Positions 1 to 12,700 of a stretch of DNA of 30,513 bases are shown here, one piece after another. The stretch is from Saccoglossus kowalevskii (lineage: Eukaryota > Hemichordata > Enteropneusta > Harrimaniidae). How positions within the stretch are numbered: the stretch's first letter is position 1; each line of letters opens with the position of its first letter. The position numbers were made by a program, and so were the translations under genes. The DNA is taken from positions 131,574 through 162,086 of the forward strand of contig NW_003154739.1 in assembly GCF_000003605.2 (NCBI RefSeq), in the 5' to 3' direction. The notes under the pieces were generated by a model. That model made no database searches. It worked only from the letters and a program-made list of their open reading frames with translations, and had not been told where the DNA came from.

Positions 1-670
1 GAAGAACGAACACAGTTGACAGCTGTAGGTCACGTGCAACAACAGACACGAGGAGCATGGCTGCTCTCCAAATGGGTCCCTTCTTTTGTATTGACCCCCT
101 AATGATTACTGATCCCCCTTTCTAACTCTTCCCCCAAAAATAATATATCGCCCCTTTTAAAATGTATTGACCCACAAATTAATGAATATTCATGAGCACA
201 GAAACTGCTATGTCATGAATAAATTAGCATAATTAAAAAAAATTGCATAAAGTGTAGGTACGTCTTCTGGAGTTCTGCCGAATAATTTTTTTTCAACACA
301 GGGTACCACTAAATATTATTTTTCAACACAGGGTACCAATGAATAATATTTTTTCAACACAGAGTACCAATGAATAATGTTTTTTTCAACACAAGGTTCC
401 AATGAATTATATTTTTTCAACACAGAGTACCAATGAATAATGTTTTTTCAACACAAGGTTCCAATGAATTATATTTTTCAACACAGGGTACCAATGAATA
501 ATATTTTTTCAACACAAGGTTCCAATGAATTATATTTTTCAACACAGGGTACCAATGAATAATGTTTTTTCAACACAAGGTTCCAATGAATAATATTTTT
601 TCAACGCAGGGTACCAATGAATAATATTTTTTCAACACAAGATTCCAATGAATTATATTTTTCAACACAG
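1..670. other. Upstream intron (3' part)
   Basis: No coding exon was recognised here. It is AT-rich, with a C/T-rich stretch at 95-165. From about 285 it turns into the tandem splice-acceptor array described separately. The exon encoding the protein N-terminus should lie upstream of the window. Confidence 0.7.
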
Positions 671-690
671 GGTACCAATGAATTAAGGGA
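285..690 (+). repeat. Tandem array of duplicated 3' splice sites (about 13 units of 30-33 bp)
   Basis: The unit is a T-run, then CAACACAG, then GGTACCAATGAAT, then an AT-rich spacer. The last unit is the real intron/exon border of exon 1: CAACACAG at 663-670, exon from 671. So each repeat copies a pyrimidine tract, an acceptor AG and the first ~13 exon bases. Two variants alternate through much of the array: CACAGGGTACC followed by GAATAAT, and CACAAGGTTCC followed by GAATTAT, which indicates a two-unit higher-order repeat. Read in phase 0, the CACAG-type copies hit TAA after four codons (GGT ACC AAT GAA TAA). The real exon reads GAA TTA AGG and stays open. Confidence 0.93.
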
Positions 691-757
691 AGCCTTTAAG
701 AATCCTGCTATTGCATCAGCCTTGTGTTCTGTATTATGTGGAGCACAAAACCCTCAG
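671..757 (+). CDS. IPO4: IPO4-like exon 1 of window
   Basis: 29 codons, phase 0 in and 0 out; begins GTNELREAFKNP and ends GAQNPQ before donor GTAAAT. It corresponds to the start of the importin-beta N-terminal domain (human counterpart around residues 23-51). The acceptor is the last unit of the tandem acceptor array. Confidence 0.9.
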
Positions 758-3700
758 GTAAATTAGAAATTAATTAATTATCAATTAATTACAAATCTGT
801 GCTATTGCTCATAGTAAGAGTATTATTTAACTATACGTGCCTAACTTCAGACAATTCTTTTTGTGAAAGTTGCTAGTCACCAATGATGTCACAAACAACA
901 GGAAAATGTATTTAAGTGTATGCTACAGTAGCTTATTTCAATTTATTACACGAGTATGATCAGAGGTACATTACTTGGGGTTTGTAATGCGCATAGTACT
1001 GTATGGTGACATCATGCCAAGATCCCATTCAAGTCTCATCTCGTAGATAGCGAGACTGATGCTACGACCTTCTGACATGACATAGGCGGTTTGTAATAAA
1101 ACAATAAAACATGTATTACCATATTCATAGTGAAAGAATGTAATACATCGAAAATGTACAGAAAATATAGTTATCGTAATCCGTGAGCAGCTATTTTGAT
1201 CCACCTGGACATCTCAGTATCCTAGTTACCTCGGGCATGTGCATTTGCATTTTTCTGAGTTGGAACGCTTATGCGAGAGCGAGATTGAAACGGGATCTTG
1301 GTATCATGTCACCGTAGTTGCAAACCCCAAGTAATGTACCTCTGGTATGACAGAATAAATTTTGTGTTTGGTTGGAAATTGGTTAATAGGAAAAAAAAAA
1401 TGCCATAGTCGCCAATATTACTAAAATCATTTTATCCTTCACAGGAGCTTAGGATTTTTTTTTTTTTTCTTGAAAAAGACTTCCACAAAAATGCAACACT
1501 ATACTGTGAAGTTCTTTTAGCTGGAATTAATTTTTGTGACCAAGGATTTTGGATGTTTTATATGAAGTTTATTTTAGCTGATTGTTAATGAGTTAAATGA
1601 CAAATATAGGAGAAAAGTTAATTTCGCTACATTTCATTTTCACTGAATCAGTCCTTCAGCGATAATAGTGAAAATAAAGCACTTCACAGTACATTTATGT
1701 ACAAATATTCTCATGGAAGCAGTTGTACTATACTAATATATCCAATAAACTTTTCCTATTTAACAGATAAGACAGTTTGCTGCCGTCTTACTCAGAAGAC
1801 GTATTGTTAAACAATGGAAAAAGGTACCTCCTGATGATCAGCAGCAATTACGGGTCACTTTGCTTCAAGTTTTAACCCAAGAACCAGAGTAAGTGGCTTC
1901 CTATATGACACCAACATCTTAGAAAATAATTCCTGTATCTGCTGTTTAGTAGAAAAAACTGTACATTAAAAAATAAATTGTTTGGTTTGTAAAGGTTTTT
2001 TAGTGAAACCTCTATAAACTGAACACCAAAGACGGAGAAAATTGTTTGGTTTACAGAGGTGTTCAGTTTATAGAGGTTTTACAGTGAAACCTGTCTAAAC
2101 TGAACACCAAAGACTGAGAAAATTGTTTGGTTTACAGAGGTGTTCAGTTTATAGATGTCTTACAGTGAAACCTGTCTAAACTGAACATCAAAGAGATCAA
2201 AAAAATGGTTTTGTAGATAGAGGTCGTCAATTAAGCGAAGTTTTACAGTGAAATTTGTTTAAACTGAATACCAATAAAAATAGAAAAATTGTTATTTTAC
2301 ATTAAAACCTGTCAGAAAAACAGCCAAAGAACTGAGATGCTTTTCAAATTACAGAGTTTTTGAGTTTATAAAAGTTTTATAGTAAAACTTGTATAAACAC
2401 CTGAGTCTGAAGCTATTCAGTTTCTAGAGTTCATTTGTTCTTGCTGAGATAAGATGAGACTGCTACACGTGTTCAGTTTAGACAGGTTTTCAGCACATAT
2501 CAAACTTTTCTCATACATTCTTATCTATTGCTAGACATGTGGTGAGACACTCCGTAGCTGAGGTTGTTAGTTCCATTGCTAAGCATGATTTGGTGGAAAA
2601 CAAATGGCCCGAGTTACTCACATTCTTAACAGAATATACAAGAAGCCCTGTTTTAGCACATAGAGAGGTATGTACTATTTTTACTGCAGTTTTTAACAAA
2701 TTTATGAGGTGTTAGTCATTTTTGCAACCCAGAGCCACGTTGACCCAAAAAAGCAAACTTGAGTTGATTATTTATAATCAGTTACATTATTTCAATTTAC
2801 TGGCTAATCAGGAATAATTTTAAAAACAATTCATAGGTGCTGTGCAGGTCTATTTTGTCCACCATGCATTCTGCCAAACTTACGCCATTTCATCAAAGCT
2901 AGAGATCAAAGTTATCTATGAGTAAGAATCTCTCTGATTGGTCCTCTAAATTAAGAAGGAAGAGAAACGTGTTTGGTCAAACATTGCCATTCAAATATTC
3001 TTGTAATTTACCAATTCCACCATCACAGTTAGCAGTAGCTGCCAGGAATCATGGGAAACAGCAATGTGTATTAGCACACGCGTGTTGTACCTTGTAGTTT
3101 GTACTTAATTTGAATACACGTCAGTAGTCAAAAAGGGAGAGTGTATTTCTATTGAAGTTACAGAGACATATTCCAGTAGGATAATTGGATGGAACATACC
3201 GAGCTGGATTAAACTGCAACACATGAAACCTTTTCAGCTGAGAATAAACAAGAATTGTTTATCAGCATTTTTTTATTAAAGACTAAAACAATTCTTGTTT
3301 CAAAGCACGGGAGCGTCGTCACCTGCGCACGCGCGACAATAACAACACACGAACAAACGCAAAGGCTCATGGGGTAGATGCTTGTTTGTAAACAATGACA
3401 CACTATGGCTATCTGACGCATGTGCAGGTGATGACTCTCCCCAGCTTTAATAGTCAATTGTTGGAAGAATTAGTCATTGGCACAGTGGTGTGTAGACCCT
3501 GCATGATTTATACGATATATCTGCACATTAGAATTTTTGTATGAAGCTTAAAGCGCGGTAGTCGTCTTGCTGTGCATGTGCAAGATATATAGGTCTCATA
3601 TAAACAAAGATGGCGACTTTGACTGTTGCGTAGATCAACGAGTACGAACTGACACGTTTCCAAGCTTTAATAAGGTAATTTTCATGTGATTGGATGGTAT

Positions 3701-6700
3701 CGAAAGGAGTCACCGACGGTAATCAGTGCAAGTTGTGCCCAGGTCAAACCTCATACTTGTGACTTCCATTTGAAGAGCGCATTGGATTATGGGAAAATGT
3801 TTATCAACACAAATGTCGAACATGTGCGACGACTACCGCACTTTAATAATAATGTCCTGTAACAAATTTAGTTTGATTGGTTTGAGTTGAAATCAGTTTG
3901 CAAATTTTATGAAAGTCAGCGTGACTCGCATGTCCCAGTGATTTTCTCATACTCATAAATTTAAACTCTCTCAGAACTATTTGCAGTATAGCTAACATCC
4001 AAGGAGTCCAACCTACCATGTTTGAATTGTAGGTTGGTATGTTGGTGATGAGTTCGGTTTCCGATACAGCTGGTGAAAGTTTACAACCCCATCTCAAAGG
4101 ATTGTTATCTATGTTTGGTACGTCAACTTTGGATGACAAAGAAAGTAAATTGGTTCCTTTTCATACTATAAAGTAAGTAACAATCCATCCTTGTTTCACT
4201 ATTCTCGTTAAGACTTTTTTTCTACATTTTACTGTATGTGTGTTTTGTGTGAACTAATAAATCGTTTTATTAAACTGTGATTGAACACAGTTTGAAAACA
4301 AGAATTTATGTTTTGAACTGCCATTCTGGAGCCAGATGTCAGTCTTTTTTTCGTGGATTTTATTTAAAAATTATGCTTGCATTTGACATTATGAAACCTT
4401 GATGCATATAATTTTATTTTCTTACTCTGATTTAAAATGACCAACTGGCAGCCATATTGTTTTAACAATTGCAGTTCTGAATCCATATCTCTGACATGTT
4501 CTGACCATTCATGTTAAACTATATTATGATAAATAAAATTATATTATGGTTATTATGGTAATTAACAGGGACTATGTAATGTGATTACTGTAGAATACTT
4601 TATTTTCGCTGGAATTAATTTTCGCTGAAAAGGCTTTCTGGGTGTTGTGTGTGGAATTTATTTTCACTGATTTTTGATGAGTTTAATGTGAAATATAAGA
4701 AAAAAAGTATATTCGCTGGATTTTATTTTCACGGAATCATCCCTTCAGCGAAAATAGCGAAAATAAATTCCAAGCAAAAATAAAGTATTCTACAGTACTT
4801 GTTTTCACTGCTAATAATTTTGATGGCTTTTGTGAGATCAAAATTTTTCAAAAGTTGTTTTTTGAGGCCCAAGTGAAACAATCAAAGCTACATCATTCCA
4901 TGAATTTTTGCCGAGTCATAAATTCCCCAGAATTTGTCTCAACAGCACACATAACCAACAAATAAGAGCAAGTACAATATGTGTAATTGAATAGAATTCA
5001 TTACACTCTACATGCAACACATGGATTTGTTCAATCCATGCATTCACTATGTATTAATCTTCAAACCCTCTGTTTACATCATTTTATAATGATGCTAGTT
5101 TTTTTTTCATCAATTTATATTGGCATGGTAACAATCTGTTCATCTGTTTTCTGTTTTTTTCCATCAGAACAATGACTGCACTTGTTGAGTATGTAGACAC
5201 TGACACTGTGGTAGGTGTTTGGAATTTGTATATTATTAATAATTACTGAAACATCTGTAATATATAAAATAAGAAAGATACAAGTGTTGATACATCAAAT
5301 ATTAAATGTATTCATTTACCAGTGAGCGGATGGTTGATGGATATTTGGCATGGAGTAGTGTTATAGTGAATGATAGTTACACTGATACGCTGCTACCAAA
5401 TTTAAACATCACAAACACTGTGATTGAACATGTTTAATATTCAGAGCAGATGAACACTTTTTTTTAATTTATTAATAATCTTTTGTGTAAATACTTTATT
5501 TGTTTAAATATACAGTTGTATTCCTGTGTGTGACATAGGAACTTGATGTACAATAATGGGATCCATTGCAAATAATCAGCATCTATGATTATTGCTATTA
5601 TAATAATGTAATTTTTAATTGTTCATATCACTCATACATTTCTTCCAGCCAATATTCAGACCATTGATTCCTAAGGTATTGTTAGTGATACGGGATCTTA
5701 TCATCCAAGATGAAGACCATGCTTGTGAGGCTATGGAGTTGTTTGATGAACTCGTTGAATGTGAAGTGTCAATTGTGGTTCCGCATATTAAAATTCTTGT
5801 GGAGTTTTGTCTCGAGGTAATATTTTGCATCTATAATTTTTGTTGCCATGGAGACAATACCAGAATGATAACTGTTTCGGTGCATGTCATTTTTATGTGG
5901 CCAGTTTGTCTTGACCATTTGGATGATTTTATTTATAGAGATTTACATATTATTATATTCATGATTAAGTAACTTCTGTCATAAATCCAAAAAAATAATG
6001 AGTCATATATAATATGGCAATTTCAACATGCTTTTCCACAGAAATGCCATGCTGTAACTTTCAGAAAAACAACAGATTATTGATATGTTATTTATGAAAA
6101 ATGATTCTATTGTGTTATGCAAAATTTGCATTTTAAATATCGTTGGGAAACTAATTTCTAGTGTAATAGGTGTTTTATTTTTTTAACGGTATATCCTATA
6201 AAAGGTAGCTGCTAATGCTGATCTAGGTGATAACATTCGAGTAAAAGCACTCTCTTTTATAAGCTGGTTAACAAGATTGAAGAAAAAGGTAGGTATCACT
6301 CAGCAGTTGTGTCGGTGTTGTTACTTTGTTCTTGTATCCCTGACAGGACCTGTTTATGATAATTGTTTAGGTATTCACGTTGAATACATATTGCACATTG
6401 CTGGGATTGTGGGAGGAATAAATGATAAAAACTGAAGACAAGAAGCAAGGTTGTCTGTAAAAGGAAGGGGGTTCACCCTGCGTGTGGAGATGTGTTAGTA
6501 GGGTGGGTGTACGTGTGTTAAAAAAAAGGCAAAGTGAAGACAGCAAACACTGAGGCAAGTGTAAACTAAGTGATGATGGATGGCTATATTCTGACACTTG
6601 TATAGCTCAAATGGAACTGGCAGCAGTGATTGGTTGAGTCAAATAACATTTTGTGAACACAGCCTGCATCAAATAAAAGTTCTCATCTGTACAGTTAATT

Positions 6701-9700
6701 TATTACTTCATATAGATGCCTAAATATTAATTTTGATCAACAGCTGTGAGCATTATGCACCAATATTAATTATTTAGTTTAATAAAATAAAATAAATTTA
6801 ATAAAATTTAGTCTACAATTTGGGTTGAAAATCAAGAATTAATTCATTGATTTATCCTAATAGGAAAACATACTGTAAGCATTATATCCATGCATCGTAT
6901 TTTTTGTTATATATATTCAGGCAATATTGAAACATAAACTGATAGCACCTATAATCAGCGTCGTCTTTCCTATAATGTCTGCCATACCTGATGACGAAGA
7001 ACAAGACGATGAGTACATGGAAGAAGCGGAAGTCAGTCGTCCATCAGCATTCTCATCACAGGTATGTTAGTTTTTCTTTTCAACTACTATAAACAGTTGT
7101 AAAAATTCATATCGAAAGCAACTAAAATTCAAATACGCCTGAATATCAGATACAATACAATTATGTACTATAAAAACTATCTGGTATGAATAGTCTTGTG
7201 TTAGAGATTAGTAAAAAAAAATAGACGAAATTTGAAAATAAATGTTATTTTCTCTGTAATACTGATATCCATGCCATTCGGATAAAGAAAATGATAATCA
7301 AAATGACTGGTCAACTATTTGTTTTTTGAGAAACTTGAATTCTCTCGGAAAGTGGGAATCCCTGCAAATACTTGCGAACTATAATCATCAATGATTTCCT
7401 CAATTCTTAGGTCTTATAAGTGCTATAAGCATAAACAAATATGCATTGTCATGTTAATGAACACATACAATAGATCTTTATTAAAATTGTGAGGGAAAAA
7501 TGGCTTTTATTGGTAGATATATTGATAACTTCTATGATATCTGTTGATGCATTTCATCTAATTTTCTATGCAGGTTATAGACACCTTAGCATTACATGTA
7601 CCTCCAGAAAAGCTACTGCAGCCACTAATGCAGTATGTAGAACCAGCTTTGCAAAGTGATAATCCATACCATAAAAAGGCTGCTCTCATGTGTCTAGCTG
7701 TGTTAGCTGAAGGATGTGCTGATCATATTAAGAATAAGTAAGTTTTCAAGACTTCACGTGAGAAAAAATTTTTCTTAGAATAGACCATTTTCCGTTCACT
7801 GCGAGAATCACGAAAGAAATTCTAGTTCAAAATCAATTCGTTCGATTTTTGCGGCAGACGTTCGACGCGCGTCTTTCATGCATCTCGCGAGATCTCGCAA
7901 TTGTACGGAAAATCACCTATTTAGATCTGATGGCAACTACCATACTCATCTGATTTAGTATCCAGGGTCTTCAGCTCCAAAAATCATATTGTTCAGGAGG
8001 TGGGTGCTTAGTTGAGCACCCTTCTTGAAAAATTGAACATCAAATGACAATTTTAGTTCCTCATATTCCAGATTAGGGTGAATATTTACCTCTCTTTGAG
8101 GAAAATAAAATTGCAAAATGAGTTGTGTCATCATTAATAACACTTTATCAATAAAGAAACAGAATATGCACATTTTATTACAATATTATTTAGAATTTAT
8201 GATGCTAGATACTGCGGAAAAACAGTTGAAGTCACAATCTTTATCTTTAATGCATAGTGAACATTTGATTTGTCAGTGATCATGTGGCCTTCAACTAAAA
8301 GGCTTAATACCGGATACATATATTGTAAATTCAAAATGCACCTTGATTCATTGGAAAGGGAATTGCAAGAATAATAATTGGTCGTAATATGAATGATGTT
8401 ATCTTTGCCATTCTCTGTATTGTGCTTCAACCGATGTTATATATGACATGAGTTACTTTTCAAAATGTGTGGTTTGCTATTTTCATCTCTTCTCCATTTT
8501 TCCCATGATGCATTGTGGGAAAGAAAATGATAGCTGCATGTATTTCTGTTTGAGAGTCAATCGATAATGTCCAAGTATTTTACAAAATTATTCATGCCAT
8601 ATATGTACATGTAGTTGCCTTATTTGACAGAATCTAAAAACATGCACTAATACATGTCTAATTTTAATGTATGCAGAAACCATATTTGGCAGCTTACTGA
8701 CTCCCATATATGGAATAATTATTTCCATATTTAGGTATATTGAAGCGTTACTACAGGTGGTCTGTAAAAGCATACAAGACAGTAATCCAGTTGTACGCAA
8801 TGCAGCACTATTTACATTAGGACAGTTCTCTGAACACCTTCAGCCACACATCAGTAAATACCATGCCAGTATCCTGCCATTGCTTTTTGAGTACCTAAAT
8901 CAAGTCAGAGCTCACCCAGCCACCCAAAAGGACCCTATCGGTGTTACTAAGATGTACTATGCATTGGAAATGTTCTGCGAAAATTTAGGTGAGTCACTCA
9001 CGTCATAACTTTATGGTATGATTGCTCTCATGACTACTATCGTAAAATCTGTATTAGAAGCCGCATCCCTAATAGAAGTCGCACCCATTTTTTTAAACAA
9101 TTGTGAACGAAAAAATTTCTCATTTGTGTAGATGTGTTCTAATAAAAGCTGCATCCCCTCTGTTGCATTGTATCATTTTAATAGAAACCGCGGCTTCGAA
9201 TATCCATTTTACTGTATTATAATAAAAGAATATTTTCTGGTCAAAACCTGTATGTTTATAGATTTTTCTAAACCTTATGCTTTCATAGTTCTTATATACC
9301 TTGAATGGTACTTCTTATTTATAATTATTAGCCTCCTGATTGGACACGATCCGAAACTCAAATAAATAAGATCTTTTCACACTTTTTTGGTGGAGCCGAG
9401 GCCTAATAAACAACTCAGTTTTGAGGCAGCCCTGGCAAGCAGGATGAATGAGAAACCTCATTTCAACACTGATCAATCCTGATTCCATGATTTGTTTAAT
9501 CTTTCCAAACAGGTGCTGAATTATTACTGCCATATTTAGCTTCATTAATGGAGACGTTATTAGCTACATTGGAATCTTCTGAGTCCATCCATGTACAGGA
9601 GTTGGCAATTAGTGCAATAGGGGCCACTGCTAATGCTGCTAAGGAACTCATGGTGCCATACTTCCCACAAATCATACAACAGTTAAAGCTCTATATAATG

Positions 9701-12700
9701 AACACATTGCCAATAAATAAAATGGTTTTACAAATACAAGCAATTGGTAGGTTTTCTTACTTCTTTTTTTATCACAAAGCCTTGTTAACTTGTTTGAGTT
9801 TAGTTTTTACATAATTTATTATTTTTTCTTTAGCAATTGAGCCACCTGGCAGTTGTTCTGCCCTTGATATTTCTTTAAAAGAATTTCATACTCTTCCTGT
9901 TTAAATGATCTCTGTTTACATTATTAATACATTATTAATACTCAACACATTGTTTTCTTCTAACAATTCAAGGTATTTCACTTACCAATCTTTATGGTTC
10001 CTACAGACAGCTTGCAGCCAAAAACAGTAAAAATCTTCCAAAACAATCTTTCCAGTGAAATTGATGGAAAGTCCAACAAAATATAACCATACAATTTAAA
10101 GAAAACACTGATGTGTTACTTGAACACAGGAGAGGTTTACAGTTGATGTCAGCACAGGGCTCTATTTAAAATATATGAGTTTCCTTCCAAAGGTCCTCTA
10201 TAGTTAAATTTTCTAACCTACAATCCTTTGTAAAATCCAATATGGAGTTAACACATTTTTTCACTATATGTACAAGTAAAATACACTGAAAGGCAGGAAG
10301 ATTTATTTTTTATTTCTCGCTATTAGCATAAGTTTAATCACATATCATCACTTGCTCAGTGCATCAATACTCAATTTGTAAAATAATTGTATATTTAAAA
10401 AAAAAATGATCAGCTTACACAATATTAAAAGATGATATTTTCCTATATGCAGATACCTTAGGAGTGCTCGCCAGACAGATTGGTGTAGAACATTTCTCAC
10501 CACTCGCTGTAGAGTGTATGCAGTTAGGATTGAAGTTAATTGAGGAAATTGACGACCCTGATCTAAGGAGATGCACGTAAGTTTTCATTCCTGCTCTTTG
10601 TGATAAATACGATGACAAATATAGATCGTTTGGTTTAAGTACTGCCATGACAGTTTCTCTTTAATATGAAGTGACAATAACTGAAAATGATATATTAATA
10701 TAATATGAGGTTATTACGAGAATACTGCAAAGTATGCATGAAGACAGTACAGCGGGAGTATCGACTGGCACACCGTCTGAGTGCATACTTTGCACTATCC
10801 TTGTAATAACCTTATTATTAAACATCTTTTCCTCCCAGGAATACATCATGGGAATGCCGAAATCCAAAACATTTAGAACAGATTTAGCGACTTTCTTTGT
10901 GTGGTGTTCTGTCAAACCCTGGGCAGTTTGTTTTTATTATTAGAGGTTGCTTACATGTGTATTCGTTCCATATTTGGAATTTGCGTTTCCTAATATAGTA
11001 GGATGAAAATACCCAGTGCAATACCACAAAATTACGTCACACTGTAACTTACGGCATTACGGTGACAGATGTATAATAATGTTAATTAATTCCATTATAT
11101 CAATACCCAGCCTTGTAACGTTATAGGAATAATTAATTTCCCATAACACGCCTGGCCCAGCGCGCTTGTATTTCATCATTCAAAACAAAGTGCGTCATTC
11201 TAAATTATGTTGTGTGTTTGAGGTCACACCATAGTAAAATTATAATTACAAGTATAAGGTATATGATAAAATTATTTTGGACTGGATACATCTTTTACTG
11301 CCCTCAGTTGTACGCCTCATGCACCCTCACAAGCTCAGGCACTTCTGTTGCATGACCTTGAGCCGTAAAAGCCGAATCCTGTTCATAACAAATAATATTG
11401 CAGTGTATAAAGCCCGCACTGTTATCAGAACTATGTATGTTCTTAGAATGCTTGCATAACAAGAATGCTTACATAATGATTGCAGCCCGTATTTAGAGAT
11501 ATTCTAAAAGCAAGTTGCACATTGACAGGCACGCTCATCAATTCAAATAATTGTAGATGAAGTACTGTAGTTATAACTGTGAACAATGCTTACGTCTTCA
11601 ATTGTATATAACAAGTAATGCACATGCTGTCAATACAGAAAACCGAAAAACACTAGTGTGCACATGTACAGTTTTGATTTAACCCCTTTGAGAGAAACAC
11701 ACTTCATGTGATTGATTGATATCATTGCTTATTTCAGATATGGTTTATTTGCATCAATATCAATAGTTTTGAAACAAGAAATGGAACCATATCTTGCAGT
11801 TATTACAAAATTAATGATAGAATCAATTACATCAGATGAAGGTGTTGTGGTAAGTAACGTAAATACTCCGGGACATGTGTACGCTAGAAGTATGGTGATG
11901 TGGTGAGTACGTAACTATTCCGGAACCTGTACGCTATAAGTATGGTGATGTGGTGAGTACGTAACTATTCCGGGACATCTACGCTAGAAGTATGGTGATG
12001 TGGTGAGTGTGTAATTACCCTGGGACATGTGTACGCTAGAAGTATGGTGATGTGGTGAGTACGTAACTACTCCGGGACATGTGTACGCTAGAAGTATGGT
12101 GTTGTGGTAAGTACGTAACTACTCTGGGACATGTGTACGCTAGCAGTATGGTGTTGTAGTAAGTACGTAACTACTCCGGGACATGTGTACGCTAGAAGTA
12201 TGGTGATGTGGTGAGTGTGTAACTACTCCGGGACATGTGTACGCTAGAAGTATGGTGGTGTGGTGAGTGTGCAATTATTCCGAAACAGGAGTACTGTAGC
12301 AGTATGGCCATGTGGTGAGTAGGTAACCAACCCATAGACATACATACTGTAACAGTGTGGCCATGTGGTGAGTATCTAACTACCCCGTAGACATGCATAC
12401 TGTAGCAGTATTGCCATGTGGTGAGTACATGTATGTAACCACCCATAGACATAAATACTGTCGTATTTAGGCAATGTGGTGAGTAATTTTATAACTACTC
12501 TGAGACATACATACACTAGCGAAATGATGAAATGTTATTTCAAAATCTCATGATATCCCTCTTTGTTGTACAATAAATATTTCCAGTTTCCATTACACTG
12601 TAAATAACTTCAATTCCTAAAATCAATCACTGAGATCAAATCTAGACTTTTTAGTGTTGGTCTTTATTTTGCTCACAATGTTAAATCATAGAGTATTGGT

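Larger units (their letters stand above)
758..1766. other. Intron between exons 1 and 2
   Basis: Donor GTAAAT at 758, acceptor TTTAACAG ending 1766. It contains a hAT-like inverted-repeat element (961-1344) and a decayed copy of the TACTGTAGAATAC MITE family (1502-1691). Confidence 0.85.
2668..4032. other. Intron between exons 3 and 4
   Basis: 1.37 kb. Acceptor GAATTGTAG ends 4032. It carries two related inverted-repeat elements (3298-3451 and 3548-3846). 2700-3200 shows nothing recognisable. Confidence 0.85.
4173..5167. other. Intron between exons 4 and 5
   Basis: Holds a diverged fragment of the element family seen at 16669 (about 4385-4520) and MITE copy 2 (4586-4797). The rest is AT-rich with nothing recognised. 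Confidence 0.85.

Noticed and set aside
641-757. In-frame upward extension of exon 1 (frame is open from about 641)
   Set aside because: The AG there is offset by one base, so splicing would enter in a shifted frame. The simple extension is only open by virtue of the 30-bp unit spacing, and 671 matches the homologous protein best.
971-1204. 77-codon minus-strand ORF
   Set aside because: Falls within the hAT-like inverted-repeat element and has no protein-like features.
11865-12500. Minisatellite reading frames on both strands as coding
   Set aside because: Frames are short, period is 50-53 bp (not a multiple of three), and GTGAGT places stop codons in each unit.
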